This document shows positions 23,209-34,724 of a stretch of DNA of 64,000 nt, in pieces. Under the pieces are notes generated by a model. It did no database searches. It saw nothing but the letters and a program-made list of their open reading frames with translations, and was not told the origin of the DNA. The stretch's first letter is position 1. Each line of letters starts with the position of its first letter. The stretch covers positions 8,024,787 through 8,088,786 of the forward strand of contig CM055890.1 of assembly GCA_029582165.1 (NCBI GenBank), written 5' to 3'. The translations under genes and the position numbers were made by a program. The stretch is from Portulaca oleracea. Lineage: Eukaryota; Streptophyta; Magnoliopsida; Caryophyllales; Portulacaceae.

Positions 23209-23893
23209 AAATGCTAACCTGGAAGTAATCTCCACAGGTTAATATTAGGCTGGAAAGACCAAAACAACCCTTATAGACAGATAACAAAACACTTAGCCTC
23301 AGAACTAAGGTTCTGGAAAAACTGAGAACAAACAACCCAGCTGGGATTGTTTGTTCTGGCATCTGAAACTTGCTGTTGCCATGCTCGAACATGCTGGGAC
23401 TTGGCTTGGACTTGAAAATGGCATGACATAGAATAAAAAACTCCTAGAGAACCTTGGCTGAATCTTCCTCAATCAACAGATATGACATTGAGAAAGACTG
23501 CTGCTTGGACTGTTGCTGCTGGGAACTGAATTTGGTCTGAATGACCAATGCTGATGGGCTGGATGGATGTAGATGCCAAGGCATGTCTCACAAGTGTGTA
23601 ACAAGATTAGATGGATGTTGTTGGTGGGTTGGTGGATGCTGGTGAAGCTGTGAACCTCCTGTTGGGTAGCTGAACTGCTGAGTGACATGCTAAATGACCT
23701 GTTGCCTTTGCTGGGATTTGGAAGCCTGTTGTTTCTGCTGGAAATGCTTCCTTAGCTGCTGCCTGCTAAGTTTGGTGAGTACACATGGTATCTTCCTTGT
23801 GCCACTTCTGAAAGTGTTGGTGAAGTTCCTATGGATGCCTCCTTTGCTGATGAAGCTGTTGTTGTTTGCTATTCTTCATGATGGTCTCCATCA
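23209..23893 (-). repeat. truncated 5' LTR of the gypsy element
   Basis: This copy matches 19011-19689 with a few substitutions and small indels. Its inner boundary jumps directly into gag coding sequence at a short AAATGCTAACC border. The U5 side and the primer-binding site are gone, so the element cannot replicate by itself. Confidence 0.88.
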
Positions 23894-23898
23894 TGTTC

Positions 23899-24366
23899 AA
23901 GCAACTCCATGGTTATGTATCTCACTATGCGATGAACCTGATCAGCGAGGAGTACACTCGGATGACGAGTATGAGCGGAGTTGTGGCGGACTTGTGTGAT
24001 CACTGAATGTGAAAAACACATCGGCTTCCATGTGCTTGTACTCTGAACAACTTCATTTTGCACGGATCCAAATTATACATGTCAAGTATTAACAAGTTTT
24101 GGAGGTAACTTAAAGTCATTGATGATATTGTTGATAAACGAGATATAATTGCTAATCCATTATCCCAGGACATGTCTTGCTTTGATTTCCTTGTGAAGAA
24201 GGCTTTGGAAAGTGATCCCGCCGTCATATGTCGCTTGTCTCGCGTCATAAACAATGAGTTGTATCCCCATATAAGCTATATATTGGATCCCGAGAGCAGC
24301 CCCCCGTGTAGAGGGAGACCCAGCATAGGGAAGTCTACTCGACGCACCCCTAGTGCGTTTGAGTAG
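23899..24366 (+). pseudogene. Mutator-like transposase, right part with SWIM-like zinc finger
   Basis: The frame from 18320 continues here: KQLHGYVSHYAMNLISEEY, then CDH...KTHRLPCAC, a degenerate SWIM-type finger usual at the end of MULE transposases. A downstream stretch (24172-24366) has GRP...STRRTPSAFE, matching the basic RGRPK...KRDPSxFE tail of this family. Several in-frame stops (TGA, TAA) show that it is dead. Without the gypsy insertion and its TGTTC duplication the two halves join in frame. Confidence 0.78.
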
Positions 24367-24541
24367 AATGGTGGAAGGAGTCAAGGGAGAAAGTCTAGTA
24401 CTAGCAGCAAAGAACAAAATCGAGTTCTTCATTAGTAGGAATGAGTAGCAGCTTTCGCACAGATGGTTTGATTTTCTAAACTTGTTATCATAATTTATCA
24501 AAGTACATACTTATTTTACACCGACGTTTTACTTTTCCACG

Positions 24542-25134
24542 TAGGGAACCAACAAATAAGTAGAGGTTTATTTTCTTGGCCTGAAGATGTCCAACATTTC
24601 ATTTTTAGCGGGACAGATGTTGTATCTGACGACAACTATTGGTTCGATTGATCGTCGGGGCAGGTTTTGGGGGCGAGAGATAGTGACTAGTGGTCAGAAA
24701 ATCCATGGTCAATGAAATTCAGGCCTATGTGGATCACTACGTGGTTGTGTATGGATATATACCAGCTACGCCAACGAAGAGCAATGTCATGGATTGGGGG
24801 TATATGCAGGGTTGATCGCCTCTATTGGATGGAAACACCTTCAGATTTATTTCCAACTGTTACCCTATTGAACTACGTGTTTCTCAACCTTGCAACTGTT
24901 GTTGGTCTCGGTCAACACACAACTGAGTCATGCATTTCTTTATTCCCACTAACTACAGCCGCTGGTGTCGTTGCTCCCGAACGCGTGGTTGGTATTGCAC
25001 ATGCCAACAAAGATTACTTCGTTCTTGTACATATGTCAGACATATGCCCTATGTCGCCGATGGATTTTAGATGGAAAAATGCCAGGGACGACTCTGTCGT
25101 TGGATGGGAAGCTTCTTTTAGCGGTAATATATGA
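24542..25134 (+). pseudogene. OTU-like domain remnant linked to the Mutator-like gene
   Basis: In one frame, DVVSDDNYWFD (24616-24645) occupies the place of the OTU motif DVVxDGNCGFR, and the C-terminal part SLFPLTTAAGVV...VVGIAHANKDYFVLVHM...WKNARDD matches the His-containing end of OTU domains found in some plant MULE-type proteins. The catalytic Cys codon position reads TAT (Tyr, 24637-24639). In-frame stops lie at 24646 and near 24688. Read as the C-terminal or adjacent protease-like part of the same transposon. The match is by motif memory only. Confidence 0.55.
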
Positions 25135-25439
25135 TTTGTAATTTTTGGTGTGAACTATTGTATTACTATCTATTTGAGGCTTGATCTTTGTTCGATATTT
25201 TCTTCGTCATGTTTTTTTTTTTATCGAAGTCATAGACAAAAGTTAAACATTTGAATTTAAAAAAGGATTAAAGTAGTCATTGCTCGACATCCAACATAAA
25301 TATAAACATAAACCACAAGACATGAACATAAACATAAAATTGAGTCCAACAAACTGAATAAAATACCTAAAATCTAAAAGGGATTTTATTTATTTATTAC
25401 AATCCTAAAAAAAGAAAAGAAACACATCAATGAAAGGAG

Positions 25440-25625
25440 TCACTGCTCGGTGTCCGCATATGGTCGACGTGGGACCTCGATACGCATGTGCTCGCACCAC
25501 CAATCCAATAGATCAGGCATATCTCTATGAAGCTCCCATCGGCATACGACCACCATCAGGCACGTCGTACAAAGGTATCGCACGTCTTGGCCACTCATAG
25601 GACCACTGAAACATAAAACATACAC
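25440..25625 (-). other. unidentified short ORF, possible coding remnant
   Basis: This 61-codon minus-strand frame is rich in Trp and Cys (DVRYLCTTCLMVVVCRW, LLDWWCEHMRIEVPRR) and GC-richer than its AT-rich surroundings. It lies next to the Mutator-like remnant and may be part of the same transposon, but I recognise no family. Confidence 0.3.
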
Positions 25626-25639
25626 TCAATAGAACGGAG

Positions 25640-26472
25640 TAGAAAAACCAAATATCATAATTAGTGTGCGCAAATGAAAAAGAAACTCACAAAATCCAAT
25701 AAAAAATAGATTAAATTCAAATTTAAAAGATATTAAAGTGTAAAAGTCCCATAAAAAATCTATATTATTGTTCTATGTTGTCTTTGATAATTAAAAAATA
25801 TTCTTGTTATTAATATTGATGTAAAAAAATTTAAATTAATTTCTCTTTGTTATAATAAAAAAGTAATGTAACTTTGTTTTGATTGATGTTGTGATTATTG
25901 ATATATGCTTAAATTTTAGAATTAATATTTTTTCAAAAAAAAATTGTGACCATCAGCTATTTACGACTAAATACTAATACTTTGTGATTTCTGTAACTTT
26001 TTCTATTTTAATGATTTTTGTAAAAAAAAAGTCATATTTATTTAATAAAAACAAGTTTCCAACAACATTATTTTTTTTTTATGCTAAGTAAATTATAGAT
26101 TTTCTTGCATTTATCCAAATTGACTAATTAAAAAATTATAATTATTCTTTATTAAATGAAATTAAGACAATATTGAAAATAAATATACATTTTAGTATCA
26201 TTCCACTATTATATTATTTAAATTAATTTTGAAGATAATTTATATAAAGAAAATACAAAAATAATGATATTATATTATTTTTTATTAACTTTTAATCATT
26301 ATTTAGATTGATAATTTTTTAAAAATCTAAAAAAGTAATTATATATAATTATTGAAAATTTTCTGTGTATTGAAGCAATGCTAGTTATTCATTATACGAA
26401 AAAGTACATAAGACAAGAAAAATAGAAAAAGAAGACGTTATTAATGGCCTTTGTGTGCCCTTCATTACAGTG
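25640..26472. other. AT-rich intergenic DNA, nothing recognised
   Basis: This is very AT-rich sequence with A and T runs and no open frame of note between the Mutator-like remnant and the second copia element. Confidence 0.6.
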
Positions 26473-26477
26473 GGTTT

Positions 26478-27237
26478 TGTTGAGTTTTGTGTGGCCCACT
26501 GGATCCTCGGGGTCCAGATTGAGGGAAGAAGAACGGGATACTACCAGCATCCGATGGAAGCTAGCAGCACCCAAGACAGTGGGCATGTTCAAGCAGCCGC
26601 TACCAGCGGCGAAACGGCGCTCCTAGCGCCTATGATTGCGGTAGCGAAGAACGAAAACGTTGCTCTCCTTGGTTTGCCCGCTGTTAGGGCTGTTACAGTA
26701 GCTGTCACACCGGAGACGCGGCCAGTAGTTCCAGAACGCTGCCATCGTCTTCCCGTATTACTTCGTCCGCGGCGGATTTTGTTTCAAGCGGCCGTAGGTT
26801 ATTTATTTTTTAACCTAATTTCCTTTTTCCCTCCACTGCTATAAATATGGTACCAGTTTCTCCACCTAAAAATTATCGAAAACACAGAGAGCTAGAAAGA
26901 GAGAAAATATTGAGAGAGAGAGAGTCTCACCAATATTTTCCCCAGTGTATCCTGAAAGATTGTGAGTTGACAGTTGAGAGTTGAGAGGTTGTTATTGTAA
27001 TCTCCTTTGTGGATCACATCACACCCTGTGATAGTGATCAGGTTCTACTCCTCCTTTCTCATAGTAGATTATTTTCTGGCTGTCGCCATCCGTGGGTTTT
27101 TCTCCGAGTTCTTTGGTTTCCCACGTAAATCTGGTGTTTGATTTTATCGCTTATTTTTTGTTCCTAAATTTTGTCGTAATATCCATCATCTCAGTTTTAT
27201 ATTCGCTTCCGCTGTTACCTTGCTATTTTCTCTAACA
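26478..27237 (+). repeat. 5' LTR of copia-2
   Basis: This 760-bp LTR has a TATA box CTATAAATATGG at about 26839-26850. A GAGAGAGAGAG tract lies in the leader (about 26913-26923). Many GC-to-AT type differences separate it from the 3' copy. Confidence 0.93.
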
Positions 27238-27239
27238 AG

Positions 27240-27251
27240 CGGTATCAGAGC
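27240..27251 (+). promoter_or_regulatory. primer-binding site for initiator Met tRNA (copia-2)
   Basis: CGGTATCAGAGC lies 2 nt past the 5' LTR and is complementary to the 3' end of plant initiator-Met tRNA (usual TGGTATCAGAGC), with the first base changed. Confidence 0.9.
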
Positions 27252-27260
27252 AAGGTGGAG

Positions 27261-30200
27261 ATGGCTTCAATCATGAAGTGCGATATTCCAAAATTTGATG
27301 GAATGAAGAGCTTTACCATGTGGAGACTGCAGATGAAGGCAGTCCTGATTCAGCATGGGTTATGGGATGTGATTGAGTATCTTGACACGAAGACTGATGA
27401 GACGATGAGCGATGATGAATTCAAGAAACTCCAAAAGGACATCAGGGCAATCTGACCCCAAGGGAGTGGTAGAAGCTTGAAGATAAGGCTCTGGCATGAA
27501 TTCAGTTGTGTTTGGTGGGGCACATTCAGAGAGAGGTGATGCATATCGAGAAACCTCGGGAGCTCTTGACCAAACTGAAGAGCTGTACATGTCAAAGAGT
27601 CTTGCAAACAAGTACCAAATGAAGGAGAAATTCTACAGGCTGCGAATGGCCCCATGTACTTCTATTCAAGCACATCTTAGTGAATTTGATTCTATTATTA
27701 CTGAGTTAGAATCAATGGATGTGAAACACACCGATGAGGATAAGGCTTTGCATTTAATTTTGTCCCTACTCGCATCACATAAACAATTTAAGGAAATCAT
27801 GTTGTATGGGAATCATGGTGTCCTGAACCTTAGTGAAGTAAAGGCTAGTTTACTGTCTAAGGAGAAACATGATACCGATGGCGATGACTAGGGTGGTGAT
27901 GCTTTGGTTGTAAGGGGTAGGAATACTGATCGTAAGGGAAACATGTCTAGAGGGAGGTCTCAATACCGTTCAAAGTCTAGGAATCTTCACAAGAATAAGA
28001 AGTGTAACTATTGTAGTAAGATGGGGCATATAGAGAAAGATTGTTGGACAAAACAGAGATACCAGAAGCAGGAGAGTAAGGATAACCACACCAAACCCAG
28101 TACCTCAAACTGTGTCGAGTTCGAGTTAGATGGTGATGGGTTTGTAGTTACAGATGATGCCTTGACTAAGTCGAGTAGGATAGCTAGAGATGAGTGGGTT
28201 CTTAACACGGGGTACACCTATCATATGTGTCCTCATAAGGACTGGTTCGAGTCTTATGAGAGTGTTGACACCGGCGTCATAGTCATGGGTAACGACACAG
28301 CCTGCAAGGTTGTAAATTCTGAAGGAGGTTCGCCATATCACTAACATGACTCAAAATTTTGGGTATTCTTGAGGCTAACGGCTGCATGTACAAAGGAGAA
28401 GATGGTGTTCTGAAAGTGTGCAGGGGTTCCATGGTTCTTATGAAGGGAACCAGGAAGGGCAGTCTATACATTCTACAGGGGTCTACAATGACAGGAACTT
28501 CAGCGGCAGTTTCAAATCTTGATGAGTCCGACAACGCAAAACTGTGGCACATGAGACTAGGCCACATGGGAGAGAAGAGAATGTCAATGCTGAGAAAGAA
28601 GGGATATCTTGAAGGCGCAAAGATCGACAAGCTGGAGTTTTGCGATCACTATGTCTATGGGAAACATAAGAGGGTTAGCTTTTCAAGGGCTAAACATACA
28701 ACACTAGGGATCCTTGATTATATTCATTCAGATCTGTGGGGTCCTGCTAGAGTGCCATTATTGGGTGGCAAGCGCTACATGTTGACATTCATGGATGACA
28801 TCTCAAGGAAAACTTGGGTTTATGTCCTGCGGCACAAGAATGAGACATTCTTATACTTCAAGAAGTTCAAAGCATTAGTGGAGAACCAGACAGGCAGGAA
28901 AATCAAGAAACTCAGGACAGATAATGGGTTGGAGTTTGATGATTCTGATTTTACTGAATTCTGCTAGGAGCATAAAATTGCGAGGCATCGAACCCTGGTG
29001 GGTAAGCCTCAGCAAAACGGTGTAGCCGAGAGAATCAATAGGACACTCCTGGAGAAAGCCCGCTACATGCTCTCGAATGCAGGGCTTTAGAAGAACAAAT
29101 CGTTCTAGGCAGAGGTGATAGCTACTGCCTGCTACCTGCTGAACAAATCACCTCATGCCTCCATTGAATACTAGATTCCAGAGGAAGTATGGACAGGTAA
29201 TCCAATTAATTACTCAAATTTGAGAATTTTTGGATGTCTTGTATATGCCCAAGTGAATAAGGGGAAGTTGTCTCCTAGGGCTATTAAATGCATGTTTCTA
29301 GGTTATGGGTCTGAGTCTAAGGGATACAGAATGTGCTGTCCTGATTTGAAGAAAGTTGTACAATCTAGAGATGTAACATTTAATGAAACTGTTATGTTAT
29401 CAGGAATAGAATCTACCAGTACTTCTGATGATGCAGGAAATCAGGAGAAGGATGCAAGAAGAACATTGTTCGAGGTGGAACAAGTTGAGGCTCAAGGTGG
29501 AGTTGCGGGAACCTGCAATTAGGAGCAAACTACTGATGATGCTCCTGAACCAACTCAGGTTGATGAGCCTGAGACTGAGAGTAATATTTCTCAGGTGGAG
29601 GAACAACCGAGCATAGCAAGAGATTGTCCCAGGAGGGAGATCAGAAGACCAGCGCGATTTACTGAAGAAGATGACGCTATGATTGCATATGTGCTGAGTG
29701 TTGCAGAAGAGACTACTGAAGGTGCTGGACCTTCTACCTACCAGGAGGCCACCTCCTGTCCGAGTGCCTCAAACTGGATAGGAGCTATGCAAGAGGAGAT
29801 GGAGAGCCTGCAGAAAAATCATACATGGGAGCTATATGAGTTGGGTAAGGGGCGACGAGCTCTTACTGTGAAGTGGGTGTACAAGAGAAAGGAAGGTATC
29901 CCTGGTGTAGAGAGTGTAAGGTGGAAGACCAGATTAGTGGTAAGAGGTTGCAACCAAAAAGAAGGAATCGACAACAACGAAGTATTCTTGCCAGTCGTGA
30001 GGCATACGTCGATCCGCACCTTGCTAGCCTTCGTTGCTCTATTTAATTTGGAGTTGGAGCAACTTGATGTGAAGACAGCTTTCCTCCATGGCGAGTTGGA
30101 GGACGAAATATATATAAGGCAACCATAGGGTTTCATCGTTTCTGGTAAACGGGAATAGATGTGCAGATTGAGGAAGTCCTTGTATGGACTTAAACAGGCA

Positions 30201-31298
30201 CCCAGGCAGTGGTACAAAAGGTTTGATACCTTTATGGTAGGGCAAGGGTACACAAGAAGTCACTATGACAACTGTGTGTACTACAGGAAATTTGAAGAAA
30301 GGTCTTTCATTTATTTATTATCGTATGTTGATGACATGTTGATTGCCTCCAGGGACATGTCACTTATAAAGAAGCTGAAATCTCAACTCAATAAGGAGTT
30401 TGAGATGAAAGACCTCGGAGCGGCAAAGAAGATTTTGGGTATGGTGATCCAAAGAGATAGAAAGGCAGGGAAGTTGTTCCTGTCTCAGAAGAAATATCTG
30501 GAGAAGGTGTTGGACAGATTCAATATGAGAAACTGTAAAGCAGTTTCAACACCCTTAGTTGCACATTTCAAGTTGTCTGGTGAGAACTGTCCTAAATCTT
30601 ATTTGGAGGTAAGAAGGATGTCTAATATTCCCTATGCTAGTGTAGTTGGTAGTTTGATGTATGCTATGGTGTGCACTAGATCTGACATGTCCCATGCAGT
30701 TAGTGTTGTGAGTAGATATATGTAGAATCCAGGGAAGGAGCATTGGGAAGGAGTAAAGTGGATCCTTCACTATGTGAAAGGCACTTTCGAGAAGGGCATC
30801 CTGTATGATAGAGGTAGTGCTGCAACGTCTGATGTTACAGGTTATGTTGATGCTGATTATGATGGAGATCTGGATAGGAGACGCTCAATTTCAGAATACG
30901 TGTTCGTCATGTGTGGAGGAGCAATATCCTAGAAAGCTTCACTTCAATCTATAACAGCCTTGTCTACTACTGAGGCTGAATATATTGCTGTAATGGAAGG
31001 AGTGAAGGAGGCCATCTGGTTGAGGGGATTGCTCATGGAGCTTAGAGTACCACAGGGCGAGACCATGGCTTATTCAGACAGTCAGAGTGTTATACATCTG
31101 ACAACGAATGACACTTATCATTCGAAGACCAAGTATATAAGCGTTAGGTATCACTTCATCAGAGATACAGTTGGCGCAGGAAAGATTGTGGTGAAGAAGG
31201 TGCATACTTCTGATAATCCTGCAGATATGTTAACTAAGCCTCTATCTATAGCTATGTTCGAACATTGTTTGGACTTAGTTGGTGTTCTAAGCATGTGA
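27261..31298 (+). pseudogene. copia-2 Gag-Pol, degenerate
   Basis: Pieces in three frames cover gag (IPKFDGMKSFTMWRLQMKA; SIQAHLSEFDSIITELESM), the knuckle CNYCSKMGHIEKDC, integrase (HMRLGHMG; IHSDLWGP; QQNGVAERINRTL), RT (LYGLKQAPRQWYKRF; YVDDML) and RNase H ([28 protein letters not shown]). Stops or shifts occur near 27453, 27889, 28342, 28966, 29088, 29520, 30126, 30158 and 30723. The integrase zinc Cys pair reads CDHY instead of CxxC. It resembles the Tnt1-94-type polyproteins common in plants. Confidence 0.92.
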
Positions 31299-31401
31299 GA
31301 GCCCTGCGGGGCCACGCCCTGCGGAGGGGTGTGTTGATGGCGACAGTCAAGGCTTTTTTTTTCCCGGACCTGTATCTCGGATCATGGTCCAAGGTGGAGA
31401 T

Positions 31402-32158
31402 TGTTGGGTTTTGTGTGGCCCATTGGATCCTCGGGGTCCAGATTGAGGGAAGAAGAACGGGATACTACCAGCATCCAATAGAAGCTAGCAGCGCCCAAGA
31501 CAATGGTGGGCATGTTCAAGCAGCCACTGCCAGCGGCAAAACGATGCTCCCAGCGCCTATGATTACGGTAGCGAAGAACGAAGACGTTGCTCTCCTTGGT
31601 TTGCCCGCTGCCAGCGGCGGTTAGAGTAGCTGTCACACCGGAGACGCGACCAGTAGTTCCAGAACGCTGCCAGTATCTTCCCATATTACTTCGTCCATGG
31701 CGGATTTTGTTTCAAGCGACCATAGGTTATTTGTTTTTTAACCTAGTTTCCTTTTTCCCTCCACTACTATAAATATGGCACCAGTTTCTCCACCTACAAA
31801 TTATCGAAAACACAGAGAGCTAGAGAGAGAGAAAATATTGAGAGAGAGAGAGTCTCACCAATATTTTCCCCAATGTATCCTGAGAGATTGTGAGTTGAGA
31901 GTTGAGAGATTGTTATTGTAATCTCCTTTGTGGATTGCATCACACACTGTAATAGTGATCAGGTTGTACTCCTTCTTTCTCATAGTGGATTATTTTCTGG
32001 GTGTCGCCGTCCATGTATTTTTCTCCGAGTTCTTCGGTTTCTCACGTAAATCTGGTGTTTAATTTTATCGCTTTTTTTTCGTTCTTAAATTTTGTCGTAA
32101 TATCCATCATCTCAATTTTATATTCGCTTCCGCTGTTACTTTGCTATTTTCTCTAACA
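31402..32158 (+). repeat. 3' LTR of copia-2
   Basis: This is the 757-bp partner of 26478-27237, with the same TATA box (about 31768-31779). GGTTT follows as the right target duplication. Confidence 0.93.
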
Positions 32159-32163
32159 GGTTT

Positions 32164-32624
32164 CATAAATGGAAAGGGGTTCGCTTCTATAATTTAATTA
32201 ATTATTAAATATTATATATAACCAAATATGTAATTATGATATTTGTACCGTTATCATTTTTCTTTAAATATATATAAATATTCATGAACCGTTGCCGTTT
32301 GTGTTGCTTAAATTGTTACAAGATTTTTTTGTGTTTTATTTTTCTTTTTTGAGATTTGTACTGGTTAAAAATTACTATTTTGATATATATGTTACGTGTA
32401 TAAATGCACATAAATATAGTATATTAAGCATGTTAGTTTACTTTAAGTTTTAATAAGTATGAAAAATTACAAACAATAATACAAATTTTTATAATTTTAT
32501 ATGTAATACTATATGTTCATTTTTTAAATACAATACACAGTAATTTAGTTTTCATACTCATAAAAATTACAATGCTTTAAAAATTGTCAAATGTTATGAC
32601 TCTTAGCGTTTTCAACTGTCAAGT
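32164..32624. other. AT-rich intergenic DNA, nothing recognised
   Basis: No ORF or repeat boundary is visible in this A+T-rich interval. Confidence 0.5.
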
Positions 32625-32816
32625 AATATCCATCCCGCATTTACCCGGATCCGAAATATACATGATCCGTATTGACCCAAACCCGGAGTATACTTGACCC
32701 ATATTTACTTGAAGCTGAAATACATCTAACTCGTGTTTACGTAAACTCAAAGTATACTTGACTAGTATTTACCTTACCTAGATGTACTCACACGTATTTT
32801 ACCCGCTTCTCGAATT
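32625..32816. repeat. degenerate 32-bp tandem array, about six units
   Basis: Units start at 32625, 32657, 32689, 32721, 32753 and 32785. A typical unit begins TATACTTGACCCATATTTAC. Identity between neighbours is moderate but the 32-bp register holds throughout. It is not coding in any frame I could follow. Confidence 0.65.
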
Positions 32817-33295
32817 GATTGGTTTGGACATAAAATTTTATATGATGACTCTTTAGTTATTATAGTTAATTATTACGAAAAAAAAGAATCACATTTCTTT
32901 CTCCCAATATCATTTTCAAACAAAGAAAGTGTGAATATAAATTGCAGGGCAAGCTGGTGAAGTTATAAAGTTGACTGTTTAATATTATATTCTTGGGCAA
33001 AAGAGTAAATTTTTATTTGAACACAAGCTACAAGACAAGGTGGTGACACTATCAAGTAGGCTGCTTATTATTATTATATTTGATGCAAAAGAGTAAATTC
33101 AAATATGAACATAAACTATGAGATAAGTTGGTAGGCAAGCATTTAGTTCAAACATTTTTCGCCCATAAGTCTTTATATAGAGATGTCTCACCTTTTCAAG
33201 AATAATAGGAACCTAATTAATTAATTAATAGATATTAATTAAAAATTTTATGAAAACTATAATTTAGAAAATAAAAGGGCCAATGGAAGACAAGT

Positions 33296-33412
33296 TTTAA
33301 GGCAACAGTTGAGTTGTTGCTGTGTGATTGTAAGATTACAGATTCGAGTCGTGGAAGTAGCATATTGCAGAAATGCAAGGTAAGGTATGGTGGGACACTT
33401 CCCCAAACTCAA
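33296..33412 (+). mobile_element. tRNA-derived SINE
   Basis: GGCAACAGTTGAGTTGTTGC resembles a pol III A box region. GATTCGAGTC at 33341-33350 is a near-perfect B box. The downstream GGAAGTAGCATATTGCAGAA and ATGCAAGGTAAGGTATGG match the conserved body of Au-type plant SINEs (usual GTAGCCTCTTGC...GCAGGGTAAGG). The ends and target duplication are not resolved. Confidence 0.6.
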
Positions 33413-33897
33413 CTAATAGGCAATCACTTGTTACATCATAGAGGGCACTAAATCCACTTTAAAGGCAATTATTAATGGATCACTCGTTGACATTATTTTT
33501 TTGGGACCAAAACAAGTGTATACCCTAAATATTGTGGGTTTTTACTTGCGTTTGCTCCAAAACTTAGCATAACATTTCCTCACAAATTTTAGTGAATTTA
33601 TAACGTTTGGCCTAAAATTTTTTCGATTTTTTTCGAGTGATTTTCCCCTTTTATTCATTTAAAAAAAAATCATAATAATTACTCAAATTCTCAAAAAAAA
33701 TATATATAAAAATTCTTTAATAACTATTTATAAAAATATAGAGGTGGATTCGGTAACCAAAAAAATACAATTTTATTTTTTGGGACCATTGACATACCAA
33801 AAAGAATAGGGATTATTATCGTCCAATTGTCGTAAGTAGGGATCATTAGGATCCAATTTTCCTTACAAAAAATGAGATGAAGGGGAAAATATGAGTT
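33413..33897. other. intergenic, AT-rich
   Basis: The interval contains two copies of TTTTTTGGGACCA (about 33498 and 33777), possibly remnants of one dispersed repeat. No ORF is seen. Confidence 0.35.
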
Positions 33898-34724
33898 GGA
33901 TCACATAGGGCGTGTTTGGGGGATAATATTTTCATTGGCTTTTTGAAAAAAAAAATTGGTTTTTTGAAGGGTATTTGGCAGTTTGACTTGTCAAAAAAGC
34001 CAATTAGGTGTGTTGGAGGAATGACAAATTAGACTACCTTTTTGTTTTCAAAAAGCTATTTTGCAAAAAGCTACTCTGGATATCTTTTTATAATTAGTTG
34101 TTGGCTGATTATACTATAAATTATCAAATTATCCAAATAGTTCGTAAAACTTACACTAAATGTCATCAAAGCTATTTAGGGTTTTGTTTTTGGTAATTTT
34201 TCTTTCTATCTCTCATCTCATATTGTCATTTTGTTTTATTTTGATAATGTATTTACTAATTGATTGTGCATGTATTTATTGTTTAAAATAGTGTAATTTC
34301 TACAAAATAATTTATAAAATATCTATACTAATTTGTAAAAGTAAGTCGGTATAAAAAAAAACACTAAACATGAAGTAAAAAGAAAGCATAATGTTAAACC
34401 TAAAAATGAATTAAAATTATGGACATAAAAACCTAAAAATGAATTAGAAAATTCATGATGTCAAACCTTAAAATGAGTTACAAGCATGGACGAAAAATGA
34501 ATTTAAAAAAACAATAAAAATAAAGTCAATGGTACAATTGAAAATCAAGGGAAAAAACTATGCTACAAATAGCTAACTCTACCAAAGATTATTTTATACA
34601 AAACAACTAATAAAAACAACCAATAAAACAACCAAAAATCAAACAGTTAATAAAACAACAAACAACTAAAAACATCCAGGAACCAAAAGCCAACAGCTGA
34701 TTATCAAACACCTTATAGAGATCC
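33898..34724. mobile_element. hAT-like or related MITE
   Basis: The left end GGATCACATAGGGCGTGTTTG and the right end, reverse complement GGATCTCTATAAGGTGTTTG, form an imperfect inverted repeat followed on both sides by a TTGGCTTTT-type subterminal motif. The interior is AT-rich and non-coding. I could not find a clean target duplication, so the boundaries and superfamily are uncertain. Confidence 0.45.

Larger units (their letters stand above)
18321..23893 (-). mobile_element. Ty3/gypsy LTR retrotransposon, Reina-like, 5'-deleted
   Basis: The element begins TGATGTATG and ends CTCCATCA, flanked by TGTTC on both sides (18316-18320, 23894-23898). Coding parts on the minus strand run gag knuckle, protease, RT, RNase H, integrase, the Ty3/gypsy order. 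The 3' LTR is the left one (18321-19689). The right LTR keeps only 23209-23893, because about 690 bp of LTR, the primer site and most of gag are deleted. The purine-rich stretch CCTGGGGAGGA (minus strand, 19690-19700) is its polypurine tract. It sits inside a Mutator-like transposase exon. Confidence 0.92.
26478..32158 (+). mobile_element. Ty1/copia LTR retrotransposon (copia-2), old and inactive
   Basis: LTRs at 26478-27237 and 31402-32158 start TGTTGRGTTTTG and end CTCTAACA. They are flanked by GGTTT (26473-26477 and 32159-32163). A standard primer site follows the 5' LTR, and a polypurine tract AAGGTGGAGAT precedes the 3' LTR. By eye I count roughly 55-60 substitutions in 755 bp of LTR (about 7.5%), several times the divergence of copia-1, so it is clearly older. 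The coding region has many stops and frameshifts. Confidence 0.95.

Noticed and set aside
32625..32816. CRISPR-like array
   Set aside because: Units are contiguous tandem repeats without spacers, in plant nuclear DNA.
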